A stretch of DNA of 64,000 nucleotides from Fusarium oxysporum f. sp. lycopersici 4287 (taxonomy: Eukaryota > Ascomycota > Sordariomycetes > Hypocreales > Nectriaceae), in contig NC_030986.1 of the NCBI RefSeq assembly GCF_000149955.1, forward strand, positions 5,823,910 through 5,887,909. The letters are read 5' to 3'. Made by a program: the position numbers and the translations under genes. A model generated the notes under the pieces. That model made no database searches, was not told the DNA's origin, and saw only the letters and a program-made list of their open reading frames with translations. Within the stretch, counting starts at the first letter, position 1. Each line of letters starts with the position of its first letter. Below, in pieces: positions 11,448 to 22,227 of the stretch.

Positions 11448-11936
11448 TTTGTTGGTGTTCAAATCTGCAATAAGCATCAACTCTAACCTTTTCTGCTAAG
11501 AACAGTTTTTTTCTACGTCCAAAAGAAAACCGCATCAGAAAGGCGAGGATCTGGTGGCCTATCATAGATCAATGAATACAAAATAGGTGGCAAACAAGAA
11601 TGGCAATCGTTCGGTTGTGTACCACCGGTGTCCCACCCAGAAGCTACCCACCCATATCCACCCACCTTCTCACGATGAGGTCGATAATGAAGGGATTTTG
11701 TGCACGGCAATGAGAGAGAAAATATATAATGATATATATAACATATCGAGTGCTTGCTGTCAATATCTCAAAAATACTTCCTCGACTTTGGACCCGAAAA
11801 GATTCCATGCTACGTTTACCACCACTGCTCCCCCGAATATGAAATGAGTCCGAATAAACTAAGACGGCCAACTAATTGAGGATATTTTATGTTACATTGA
11901 CATTGGATGTACGGAGTACTGTAGCAATGTTTGTCG
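11448..11936. promoter_or_regulatory. promoter of the alpha/beta hydrolase gene
   Basis: This stretch has several CCACCC-type hexamers between about 11630 and 11665 and a CACCGGTG palindrome at about 11623-11630. A TACGGAGTA 9-mer lies at 11910-11918, close to the 3' end of the C2H2 regulator gene. Short AT-rich runs (around 11720-11745) occur, but no gene was recognised. Confidence 0.45.
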
Positions 11937-14565
11937 CTATGGTGGGTAGGCTGTTGCAACGTGTATGGTAGTGTCCGAATCCTCCAATTTCTTAATCAAC
12001 GATTTCAGCTTTTGCGACACAGAAGAAGGCCCTGCACATATCAGCATCTTCTCAAAATCATTAACGACAGAGATTTGAGCTTACACTTCCACATTGAGCC
12101 ATCCGAGAGAAGCTCTGCTGATACAGCAAGCGGTACGACTGATTGTAGGCCATGATCCCCCAATTGCAGGTCCATAACTTCTGCAAAACTCTCATTTATC
12201 AATGCGTTGAGAATATCGCGTGATTCAGCCTGTGAAGCACGAGATTGGGCGAATTGAAGGTACCAGCAAAGAAGCAGGCCTGTCTACAGGTTAGCTACTG
12301 AACAAAGGTTGAGTACGGAATTCAAGACATACAGCCCTCTAAAGCGCCGACCGCGCTTTCGGGCCCGAATACTATGGGCGCTATTTTTTTAATGTAAGAT
12401 AGACCCACGCGGCAGTCGGATCTTAGCTGGTCTGCTGCATTGAAGAGTGCCTGGTAGAGTTCAGGTGAGATTGCCTTGTTTAAAAGATGCATGATCTCAG
12501 GATCATCGAGACTTGCAGGCGACCAGAGTATCTTCTTCATGACAGACAGCGGAACGCTAGCGTAAAGATGGTAGAAAGCTGAGTTCAGTAATGATCTGGC
12601 GCAGTGAACGGTGGGATTCGGGGCCAGTCCGCCATCATACTGGATCGTACGAGCTTTGAGAATTGCATCTAGCACCTGCAATGACTGTTCCATTTTTTGG
12701 CCGAATTTAGCGTAGAGCTCCCCGTCGCGCGAGCCTGTTAGTAGCTCAAATGAGCATATCCTGTAGAGAAGGGCAGACACGATGGTTACGAGACCGAATT
12801 CGCTGACTGGCATAGACGGTGGTTGGCCGGCGATGATGCTGTCCAGCGCATCGTTACTGTATAATACTTCGGTTGGGGTGCCCCAGCTGGACTCTTCTTT
12901 TAGCCACTCTGCGTTGCCTGACGGGAGGGCGAATCTGGCTTCGACCATAGGTGTTGGAATCCATGCTTCCTGTTCCTTTGAGCATACGGTGCCACCTATG
13001 AGTATCGTAGATGAGATGCACCTTGTATAGTGTGAGCAATTATAATGCGTGCATGGTATGAGTATAAGTACCTATTTAGACTCTCCCAGCGCACCCAATC
13101 CTTAAACGTGGTGGGCGGACACGTCTGTAGCTCGCTGAGTGCTTCTCGTATAAGCTGAAAACGTAATAGTTAGCCATGACCAGACTAAATTAGTAGACGT
13201 TGGAATTAACCTTGACGCAGTGAGGAAACGCGTGTGCTCTCTTGCCTTCCGAACCGCAGTGAATCTCAAAATAAGCGAGGAGCAAATATGTCTGCAGCAT
13301 CCACGTTAGAGTCTCGGGGTCGGCCTTGCTGAATGCAATCATCCGTTCATGCTGTTTGCTCTGTTAACGAAATCTATCATCTAAGTGCTTGGAATGACTG
13401 TCCTACCTCGAAAACAAGTTGCACGGAGATGGTATGCATCGATGTAGCCCTGGAGTGTTCACCGAGATATACGGCGCTGCAGGCCATTACAGCAAGCAGG
13501 AGGGGAGCTATGTTAAACTTTGTTTCAGAACCTCTATTGCACTGCCTATGAAGGGATACTACTTACATGGCGTTGTGGCGATGTCAAACGTCGGCTCATG
13601 TATGATGGGTATATGAGGAGCAATATGCTTAAAAAAGGCCTTGACAAACCGCCTCACGGCGTATTTGGAAGGAAAGCGAAGCGAAGCGAGTATGTGGACC
13701 GGATATTTTGTGAGGTTGGCCCAAGCATTCTCGCATTTATTGTCGTTGGGGACGAGGTTGCGCGGGGTAGAAGATTTGTCTGTCTGACCGAGAGTAGTTG
13801 GCCTGTTGGATATCGGTGGCTCCAGGGCTAGTATCGGTAGTTCCGGGGGATTGCAGCTTGGTACTTCGCCAAAAAGTCCTTGGGCATCCGCCAGAAGCGC
13901 GTCGAGATCGAACATGGCGGAAAGATTGGGGTTGATGAGATCGGGGTCCATGAATGAAGCGTTGAATTCTAGGGGACTCCCTGAAAGATAGGCAGGGAAC
14001 ACGTCGGGCTGCGAGGGCATGGCGATGTCCAGCGAATTAGCCTGGCTGCTCTGAGATCCATCTACCTCATTGTTTGTCGGAGACTCATCGCGCTCCTCGA
14101 TTGCGTAGTTGACTCCTTCTGAATGACGATCTTGCTGTCCTCTGGCCGTCGTCGTGGCAGGTGATGCTCGCGCAGAGCCGTTCTTTGATCCTTTCGGACG
14201 AGAAGATCCAGGGTGGGAATTGTTGCGACGCCTGCCTCGAAAGCCAGAGGGCTTTCTGTTGCCAAGGCCGTGATGGAAATTTCTAGTATGCCGGACGATG
14301 ACATCTTTTCTGGAAGATGTTAGGGAGCAATACATGCAGTTGTACGGTTTCTCGCTTCCATCTGCAGATGGTCAGTGGCTGCTGATTCTCCAAGAAGTAG
14401 CAAAAGGAGCGACTTACGCGTGAGCTCATGGCGTCGTAAGTGAGCTAGGCGGTTGAAACTGGCGTTGCATTGATCGCAGGAGAACCCGCAACCTTGGCGG
14501 TTAGAAGATTTGTCTGCATTTTCACGAGTAGCTTGCTGCGTAGAGGTGTTGGTTTGACAGGACAT
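11937..14565 (-). CDS. C2H2 zinc-finger transcription factor with fungal-specific regulatory domain
   Basis: Eight exons (14565-14418, 14361-13567, 13507-13407, 13360-13211, 13154-13072, 13021-12333, 12279-12085, 12031-11937) join to about 751 residues. Two C2H2 fingers lie at residues 28-80: CDQCNASFNRLAHLRRHELTH, the linker GSEKPYN, then CMYC...HTRNFH. A basic Ser-rich linker follows, then a fungal_trans-type domain (APLLLAVMACSAVYLGEHS, KADPETLTWMLQTYLLLAYF, WVRWESLNRCISSTILIGG). The acceptor of the intron before exon 4 could alternatively lie 9 nt further in. The protein should act in the nucleus. Two-finger proteins of this kind often bind G-rich sites, so it is a candidate reader of the GGGTGG/GTGGGG elements in this block. 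Confidence 0.87.
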
Positions 14566-15126
14566 TGCAGTGAGCTAATGGAGAGTGGGTATGAGGGAGA
14601 TGAAGGGAGTCACAAGTGCCCCGGGGTATGGTCTGGACGGAAGAATGATTGATTGATCCTGGGGTTGACAAATCCAGTCCGAAAATGTGGGGGACAAGAT
14701 TGCGGGGGAAGATCTCAAGACTAGCCTACGTTCGAGGGTTTAGAGTAGAAAGTGTATAGCTAAAGATGGGTGCGAAAGTATGGTATGTATGGGTAACGCT
14801 CCACTAGGGTCTATCAGGGATGGTCTGCTATGTAATGTTCCCAGCTTCAGAAGGTCAATAGCTAATTAGACCAGCTTATTCCCGCGGCAACACTGTACCG
14901 CCGTCTCTGCCTCTACCTATCATTGCTAAAGCTTTGTAATCTTCTAAACACACAAGATGAGATGCTGCCAGCATTGACAATGGGTTTCGGGCTTTACTCG
15001 GTGTCTACATACCCTATAACAGTACGTGTAGATTTGTCTAAACTTTATGGTACTCGCTGATGTCCATAAAAGAGCACGCCATCTAAGCTGATGCACACGA
15101 CTCACATTATTGGACACCTCTGCGAC
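14566..15126. other. intergenic region between the C2H2 regulator and the aldehyde dehydrogenase genes
   Basis: These 561 bp contain the promoter of the C2H2 regulator and the 3' flank of the aldehyde dehydrogenase gene, both on the minus strand. In contrast to the other promoters of the block, I see no paired GGGTGG/CCACCC here. No RNA gene or repeat was recognised. Confidence 0.45.
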
Positions 15127-16697
15127 TCACTCCCTCCAAGTGATGGTCTTGTACCTCAGAAACTCAGCCAGTCCTTGCGCGGCATTGAACCTACCGTAGC
15201 CACTCTTCTTAGCCCCACCGTGCACCAGCGACGCCTCGTCGTGCACGGTCATGGAGTTGATGTGGACCGCCCCAGATTCATACTTCCTAGCGACCTTAAT
15301 AGCGGCCTTTAAGTCCTCGGAGAATACAGCCCCCGAGAGCCCGTAGTCGGTGTCATTGGCGATCGCGAGAGCCTCGTCCTCCGTGTCAAAGGTCAGGAGG
15401 GACACGGTAGGCCCGAAGGACTCGGTGTGGTAGATGTTCATTTCCTTAGACACGTTGGAGACGATGACGGGTCTCATCTTGGTGGGCTGGTCCTCCACAG
15501 CCTCGGCGTCGCCCAGGAGGGTCGTCGCGCCCTTGGCGACCGCGTCGGCGACGAGACCCTTGTTTTTCTGTACAGCCGCTGGGTTTACTAGCACGAACGG
15601 CGGCTTCTTGGACCCGAAGAGCCCCTGCGTGGCCTCTTTGAGTGCAGCGCTGAACTCGTCACTAATCGATCTATGCACGAGAATGCGTTCTGTCGACATG
15701 CACACCTGACCGCCCTAAATATCATTAGCATCAATTAAATACATTGCATCACTGGTCAAACTCACGTGGATAAACGCGCCGACAGCGCAACTTGTCGCGG
15801 CCTTCTTCACGTCGGCGTCCTTGAGGACGATGGCACTCGCTTTCCCGCCCAGCTCAAGCAAAAGCGGTTTGACGTGCTTCCCCGCCAAACTGGCGATGAT
15901 GCTTCCGACGAGAGTACTGCCAGTGAAATTGATCTTCTTAATCGCGGGATGCGCAATCAAGGCTTCTGTCACTTCAGCGGCATCTGCCGTTCGGTGATAA
16001 ATGACGTTAAGGCAACCATCCGGTAAGCCAGCCTGTCGAAAGATGTCGCCGATTGCCCAGAAAACGCGCGGGCTCAGCTCGGAACCCTTGAGAACTGTTG
16101 TGTTGCCCGTTGCGAGGGCAAACGCAATTGATCGTGCGCCGAGCACGTATGGGGCATTCCTGCAGTGAAAGAAAGAAAAATCGTCAGTCTCAACGGCGGT
16201 CCGAATGCGAGTGTTATGCATACATACCACGGGGCAATTGCGAGAACAACGCCGTACGGTTCCTTGACTACAATGGCATGGGACCCCTGCTCGGCCGTCG
16301 CAGGAACCGAACCTTCAACTGCCGCCTCGATTCTTCCTCCGATATCTCTCAGGATCTGCGCCGTACCGTTGATGTTGATCTCCATAAATTGCCGCCCCGC
16401 ACCCGTCTCCTGGGCTTGGTAGGCGAACAATTCCTCTTTTCTGCTGATAAAGAGATCTGCGGCCCGGAACATGATGTCCCGTCTAAAACTGGGCTTGGTC
16501 TGAGACCACGACGTGAAAGCCGCTTGGGCGGCCTCTACAGCCCCGGTTGCATCATTGATTGAAGCAGATGAACCACTCCAGAGCTTTTCAGAGTTGGAAG
16601 GGCTATTTACAGGAAACGATGTTTCTGAGATGACATCTTTCCCATTGATGATTAGTGGGACGGTTGACCAACCATTTGCATTGTCACCTGAGCTCAT
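15127..16697 (-). CDS. aldehyde dehydrogenase (salicylaldehyde/vanillin dehydrogenase-like)
   Basis: Three exons (16697-16228, 16159-15766, 15714-15127) encode 483 residues, the normal size of the family. Motifs in order are the Asn region APWNAPYVLG, the NAD-binding KGSELSPR and FTGSTLVG, the general base in LLELGGKA, and the catalytic cysteine in GGQVCMSTERI. The C-terminal SGYGRFNAAQGLAEF resembles bacterial and fungal salicylaldehyde and vanillin dehydrogenases. The cytosolic reaction is NAD(P)+-dependent oxidation of an aromatic aldehyde to the acid. Stilbene cleavage by the dioxygenase at 24688 would release benzaldehydes, the natural substrates for this enzyme. It is divergent from the P450 gene at 17274 and shares its promoter. 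Confidence 0.93.
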
Positions 16698-17273
16698 TGT
16701 TGTCTATAGATGGATGAGAATAGCTAAAGAATTGTTGGACTTCGAATGTTGGTCAAGATGCGTTGTATCTATCTAGTATTTAATCTTTCCCGAGTCCAGG
16801 GTGGCCGAGCCTAAATGGCTACGTCTCTCGCTCCAGGTGGCTATGCATTCTGAAAGCTGCTCTCGCTCCACCGAGGCCCGTGTACAAAAAGACAGCAAAC
16901 AAGAACCTAGCTAAAGCCGGTGACTCAAAACAGTGCTCTAGCGATTAGCTGATGGCGCAAGAAAGGATCGATGCTTTCCATACATGCCATTTTTGACGTA
17001 TATCGAGCGCTATGCCACTCATATGCAGGTGTAAACGTGGATAGTATAGGGTGGGGAGGTATGCGGTGGGGAGTTTGCCCACCAAACCGCATCGTAGTAG
17101 GTGGGTGATGAGAAGCTAGAAACGCATCGCCTGGCAGTTCCGCTATTGTCGTTATAAGTTGTCTGTCTTGTATTTTATTTTCTCTTCAACGATGTTTGCT
17201 TGGTAATCCATAGTCACTTTGGAACCCTCCAAATACACATCTGCGAATTCCATCCCCAACAGTGAACACCGCG
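16698..17273. promoter_or_regulatory. shared divergent promoter, aldehyde dehydrogenase / P450
   Basis: The region serves two divergent genes. Near 17050 there is GGGTGGGG, and at about 17065-17083 GGTGGG, a 7-bp spacer and CCCACC form an inverted pair about 190 bp from the P450 start, followed by GGTGGG at about 17100. Two copies of GTGGGG also match the SYGGRG pattern known for the carbon catabolite repressor CreA/Mig1. Confidence 0.55.
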
Positions 17274-19054
17274 ATGAAGCTGGCCGGACGAAATATCCAA
17301 GTGGTGCCGATTGCTATTGCGCTGGCATTGCTATGGATCCTATATCGTACTGTTCTCTGGCTCAGGTTCCATCGAAAGTACAAATTTCCTAATCTCGTGC
17401 CCGGCGTGCCCCTGTTCGGGAACATGCTACAGATCCCAACCGATACAGCTGGGCGGCGTCTGTATCTCCATAAAATGGCCAGGAAATATGGCGAAATGTA
17501 AGTGTCACAATTAGGGCCTCACCAAGACCAGCACTTACAAAACCTTCCCCGCCAGGTTCACTCTCAAAGTAGGCTCCAATTACTGGATATTCATGAACTC
17601 TCAGCGCGTCGCCAATGAGCTGCTTGACAAGCGCGGGGCACGCTACATCTCACGGCAGAATCTGCCCATGCCTGGAGACGTTGCCTCTGGCGGAAAACGC
17701 GTCGTCTTCATGCCATACGGCAACCTCTGGAAGTGGGAGCGCAAGCTCATACACGAGATCATCGGCCCCGGAAACCGCAACGTCTTTGCCCCTCTCCAGG
17801 ACGTCGAGTCACGAACACTGTTACACGACTACCTCACGGAGCCTGATATGTGGAATCAGGCGAATGCTCGATATGCCAGCTCTCTTATCATGAGCATGGT
17901 GTTTGGGCGAAGGACAAAGATGGGAGACGCCAATGTTGATAGGATCATTGAGACGAACAACGAGATCATGAAGATGTTTGAGCCTGGCTCCAGCTTGATC
18001 GATTCATTTCCCTTCCTGGCATACATTCCCCTCCCAAAAGCCCTTCAGCCATGGAGGTGGTGGGGCGACAGTGTCTTTGAACAGTCCAAGAAGTATGCCC
18101 CCAATCCCTTAACACTTGTGATATCTGGCGGCCACTGACTTCTATGCAGAAACTTCTCTGAAGAGTTTGAGGGTCTTGCCGCGCGGCAGCAGCAAGGAAA
18201 GAACGTGACGTGCTTTGTCTCCGAGTTCAAAAGGCTTGGAAGAGACAAGGTGCTTGACTATGAGTCAACAGTCTTCCTCGCTGGATCTCTCATCGAGGCA
18301 GGATCTGATACCACGCGCGTGGCTTTGAACCAACTTGTGGCTGGGGCAGCGCTGTTTCCCGACTTTGTGCAGCGTGCGCGGCAGGATCTGGATAATTTAT
18401 GTGGTGCAGATGCGCAGAGACTTCCGGTCGCGAGTGACATTGCAAGTTTGCCTTACATCAAAGCTATCGGCAAAGAAGTGCTTCGGTGGAAGTAAGTAAA
18501 AAGAAACCATTACAGCGCGATTGTGAATCTTTTGGTGATATAGCTGACAAGTATTCTTTAGCATTTCGTTTCCAGAAATTGCCCATTCCTTAATTGAGGA
18601 TGACTCTTTCGAAGGATACAACATTCCAGCGGGAACCAATGTCATCTGGAATAGCTGGGGTGTTCACATGGACGCTTCTGAGTACGAAAATCCGGAAATA
18701 TTCTGGCCAGAGAGATTTATGAACGAGGACCTTGACAAGCCTATCAAGGGACATTTGGCATTTGGAGCAGGTGAGCCAAGTCATGCATGCATCCAATCAT
18801 CATACGACTAACAAGTTACTCTACTAGGTCGCCGAGTATGTCCCGGATGGGTCATCGCTAGTAACAGCCTCCACCTACTGATTGCGCGTGTACTGTACTG
18901 TTTTGACTTCCACCAAGTTCCAGGGCATCCAATTCCAGTTGGGAAGCCGTTCGAGATCGGAACAGAGAAGCCCTATGAGGTTAGAATTAGTGTCCGTAGT
19001 GCGGCTCATGCGGCATTGATCAAGGCGGATTGTTCAGAGGCAGCAAATTTTTGA
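17274..19054 (+). CDS. cytochrome P450 monooxygenase
   Basis: Five exons (17274-17497, 17556-18092, 18150-18491, 18562-18770, 18828-19054) give 512 residues. An N-terminal membrane anchor (about residues 9-26) precedes the proline-rich hinge FPNLVPGVPLFGN. The I-helix reads AGSDTTR, the K-helix ExxR is EVLR, the PERF-like motif is FWPERF, and the heme-binding loop is FGAGRRVCPG with the axial Cys. It should be an ER-bound monooxygenase needing a P450 reductase. The broad type resembles fungal P450s annotated as O-methylsterigmatocystin oxidoreductase-like, a label that carries no substrate information. In this cluster, ring hydroxylation or O-demethylation of a phenolic is the likely job. Confidence 0.93.
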
Positions 19055-19446
19055 GTAGAGGATGGCCATAGAGATTGTGCCCGTTGGAAGTAGGACAGCA
19101 AGGACGCGAAGACAGCCGTATGCTGCTAGATGACTATAGGCGTTGGACATGTTTTATGTAGATCAACTTTGCACAAGATAGAAAACGTTTCGAATGTCAG
19201 CTTTTAGTTTCTGATTAAATCTTCGTCAAGCATACGTTGAAAGCTAGAATGTGCAGGGGAGTCATGATTTGCTGCGTTGCCCAATAGTTGCTCGACTTAG
19301 CGGAATGAACATCAGTCTATTAATTAAATACCTTGTAGGCATACCGTCGTATCAAAGCCATGTAAAGGTCACACCAGAATATCACACGAGTCAAAACAGA
19401 GGTTTAAGGGGAGCATAATATGTTATTAACTTTTGTGAGGTCTGCG
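19055..19446. other. convergent 3' region between P450 and maleylacetate reductase
   Basis: These 392 bp lie between two convergent genes and should hold both 3' UTRs. No coding or repeat structure was recognised. Confidence 0.45.
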
Positions 19447-20526
19447 CTACAAGTCTGCCCTTGCGTCCTCACCAGCCCATGCCCTCCTAATGACCTCCCG
19501 GATGAGATCTCTGTCAATCTTTCTTGGATTAGCGTAAGACCTGCTAACAGCAATATCCGCTGCCTTGTCGATATCTTCCTCCTTGAATCCAATAGATTTC
19601 AAGCTTCGTGGAACACCAAGCTTGTTAAGCAAGGTGTTGAGACCGCGTAGAGCATCCCCCTGGCTATCTGGAAGCACTCCAGCCAAGACCTTCATAGTCT
19701 GGGGAACCTTGGGAGCATTGTACGCCAAGGCGTGTGGAAGAACAATTGTGTGCGTCTCGGCATGGGGCAGGTTGAAAGAGCCACCCAATGTGTGACAAAG
19801 CTTGTGATGCAGAGACATTCCAACGCTGCCTAAGCAAGTTCCGCAGAGCCAAGCTCCATATTGGCAGATCGATCGAGCTACGATGGAGTCGGGATCGTCG
19901 AGTAACTCGTATGATCCGTTTGCGAGAGATCTCACACCTTCGGCGGCCATGAGACTAACAATAGGGTTTGTGTTGGGGGCGTAGAGCGCCTCGACACCAT
20001 GCGCGATAGCGTTGATGATGCTGGTGAGCGACATGGGAAGAGGGAGCGTGAGGGTCAAGTCGACATCGTATATGACAGTTTTGGGCAAGATTTCGATCTG
20101 CGTCTTGGTCGTTTTGATACCGTCCACGGTCTCGCCGAGGATTGGTGTCACCTCGCTACCAGCGTATGTTGTAGGAATGGAGATATGGTATATCCCTTTG
20201 CGAAAGCTGATGGCCTTGCCAAGTCCAGTGGTACTACCGCCACCAATAGACACCAGAACGTCGGGCTCGTTCTGCTGGCAAAATGCGAGGGCCTTCTCGG
20301 TAACATTCAAGGGAGTGTGCATGGTGGCCTCGGAGAAGATCCAACTGGCCTCCACGTGCGACTCGAGAATATCGGTGATTTGTTTGGCTTGGTCGATTTG
20401 GTGGGGGGTCGATAGGACGAGGGCCCGACGGAAGCCAAGTTGCTGCAGGCATTGTGGAAGTTGACGAATTGAACCTCGTCCAAAGATGATCTTGTGAGGG
20501 AGAGGGCTGTACACGAAGGGCTCCAT
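19447..20526 (-). CDS. maleylacetate reductase (iron-containing alcohol dehydrogenase family)
   Basis: This intronless gene encodes 359 residues starting MEPFVYSPLPHKIIFGRGS, the usual start of maleylacetate reductases. The frame is open further upstream, but no better start is visible. The NAD(P)-binding SIGGGSTTGLGKA lies near residue 95. Conserved histidines of the Fe-ADH fold are seen in AIAHGVEAL, MSLHHKLCHTLGG and HAETHTIVLPHA. The enzyme reduces maleylacetate to 3-oxoadipate in the cytosol, the last step before the central beta-ketoadipate route. It is divergent from the intradiol dioxygenase gene, which would supply maleylacetate from hydroxyquinol; this pairing is the strongest functional link in the block. 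Confidence 0.92.
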   Translation of the reverse strand: MEPFVYSPLPHKIIFGRGSIRQLPQCLQQLGFRRALVLSTPHQIDQAKQITDILESHVEASWIFSEATMHTPLNVTEKALAFCQQNEPDVLVSIGGGSTTGLGKAISFRKGIYHISIPTTYAGSEVTPILGETVDGIKTTKTQIEILPKTVIYDVDLTLTLPLPMSLTSIINAIAHGVEALYAPNTNPIVSLMAAEGVRSLANGSYELLDDPDSIVARSICQYGAWLCGTCLGSVGMSLHHKLCHTLGGSFNLPHAETHTIVLPHALAYNAPKVPQTMKVLAGVLPDSQGDALRGLNTLLNKLGVPRSLKSIGFKEEDIDKAADIAVSRSYANPRKIDRDLIREVIRRAWAGEDARADL

Positions 20527-20848
20527 CTTGAATAAGGGTGTCTTTTCTTTGAAACAAATTTTGAGAGCGGTATCCTGATATGCTATCAAAGTAACATTCT
20601 TTGCTTTATCTTGGCTCCGGTTCCCGAGCGGCGAGAGGCACCTAGCCACCGAGCCACCCGGCTTTTCCGTACCCACCGGCCCCACCACCGTCGGCACTTC
20701 ATAGGCACTCGTTGGTGGGAACGGTCTAAAAAGACATCGGTCACCGTGCCGCCAAATCTCAAAGATTCATTGATTAACCTAACCTCCAATACTTGTATAG
20801 TTCGATTTCCAATCATACTCATCATCTATCATATCACCTCTGTCCACC
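20527..20848. promoter_or_regulatory. shared divergent promoter, maleylacetate reductase / intradiol dioxygenase
   Basis: The 322-bp region has a C-rich stretch (about 20640-20695) with ACCCACCGGCCCCACCACCG and a GGTGGG at about 20714-20719. Together these supply both orientations of the hexamer common to the block. An ATG with a strong context (ccaccATGtc) at 20849 starts the dioxygenase reading frame. Confidence 0.5.
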
Positions 20849-21886
20849 ATGTCGCATACTAATCCATGCATCCCGCTTCTAAAAGATCTCACAACCGAAA
20901 ACATTACCGAAAATGTCGTGGCTATCAACTCTAACTGCCAAGATCCCCGAACACGCTCTTCTTTTTGAGAGGCTAGTTCATCATCTCCATGACTTTGCGC
21001 GTGAGACTCGTCTTAGCACCGCCGAGTGGGAGAAAGCTGTTCAGTTTCTCACCAGAACTGGAAAGATTTGCAGCGACACCCGACAAGAATTCATTCTTTT
21101 ATCTGATGTCCTAGGACTGTCACTTCTGGTAGATTCAATCGATCACCCTAAGCCAGCTACATCTACCGAGGGTACTGTTCTTGGCCCCTTCCATGCACAC
21201 GGAGCTGAGAATGTGGCTTCTGGGGACACTATTTCTCATGATCCTGATGGGGAACCACTCTTGGTTGTGTGTACCGTACGAGACTCTCAGGGTAACCCAC
21301 TAGAAGACGTCGAGGTTGATATATGGGAGACCGACTCCAAGGGTTTCTATGATGTGCAGTATGCAGACCGGGAAGGCTTCGATAACAGAGCTACACTACA
21401 TAGCGACAGTGAAGGGAACTTAGATTTCAAGGCCATTGTGCCTGTCCCTTATCCAATCCCCGGCGACGGGCCTGTCGGAGATCTTCTGAAGGCTCTGAAC
21501 CGACATATCTACCGCCCAAGCCACATGCACTTCAAATTCAAGAAGGCTGGATATGACCCTCTAATAACGTAAGTCACACCCAAGAAGCCAGTCGAAGTTA
21601 CCATACTGACGTGGACAGGGCACTTTATATTCGTGGAGACCCGTATGAGACCTCTGATGCCGTCTTTGGTGTCAAGGAGTCTCTCATTGTGGATCTGGGA
21701 ACTGTATCTGAGGTGTCGGGACTCTCGGAAAAATATGGAGTACCAGGAACCACAAAACTGCTGAGCTATGACTTTTCACTGGTTTCGGAAGCCGAGGTTG
21801 GGACGTTACGGCATGAAGAGGCAGTAAAGTCGGCTGTTAATCTTGACAATGATGTTAAAGTAGTTGATGGTATAATCACCTATTGA
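20849..21886 (+). CDS. intradiol ring-cleavage dioxygenase (hydroxyquinol 1,2-dioxygenase-like), frameshift near the 5' end
   Basis: The 5' reading MSHTNPCIPLLKDLTTENIT, common at the start of fungal intradiol dioxygenases, begins at 20849 and runs into TGA at 20966. The rest of the protein (ERLVHHLHDFARETRLS onward) is in another frame. Dropping one T from TTTTT at 20962-20966 joins them into 328 residues with the intron 21569-21618. As written, translation could also start at 20913 and give 307 residues lacking the N-terminal helix. The non-heme iron ligands are visible: Tyr in GFYDVQYA and VPYPIPGDGP, and two His in YRPSHMHF. The enzyme cleaves catechol-type rings between the hydroxyls. 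With maleylacetate reductase next door, hydroxyquinol is the likely substrate. Confidence 0.9.
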
Positions 21887-22227
21887 GCTATTGAGATAGA
21901 TGAATAGAGTCATAAAAAGCTATTTATTCACATAAGCCGTGCCTCTGTGTAAAGCCTATTGCTTGCCATATCATCACTTAGGCGTCTAAAATTCTTAACC
22001 CGCCATGACCTAAAGTGATCCATATGCGTGAGAGCATCAGACTTTTGGCTGTGTCTGACCTCTACAATTAACACGTCTGATAAGTGGTTCAGCCATTAGG
22101 ACTTCTCAAAATTTATTCAAGACCATCCGTGATGTTTAGATAGTTTTATCAATTGTTGTATATATATCGTGTATACATAATCAAGTCTTGTATGTCTGGT
22201 ATCTCGATTCCAAGCACACCACCCAGC
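21887..22227. other. convergent 3' region between dioxygenase and VAO-type oxidase
   Basis: These 341 bp are AT-rich, with TATATATA-like stretches near 22160. They should contain the two 3' UTRs of the convergent genes. Nothing else was recognised. Confidence 0.45.

Noticed and set aside
20913..20915. ATG at 20913 as the native start of the intradiol dioxygenase
   Set aside because: A better start with a strong context and the family-typical N-terminus exists at 20849; 20913 is needed only because of the apparent frameshift.
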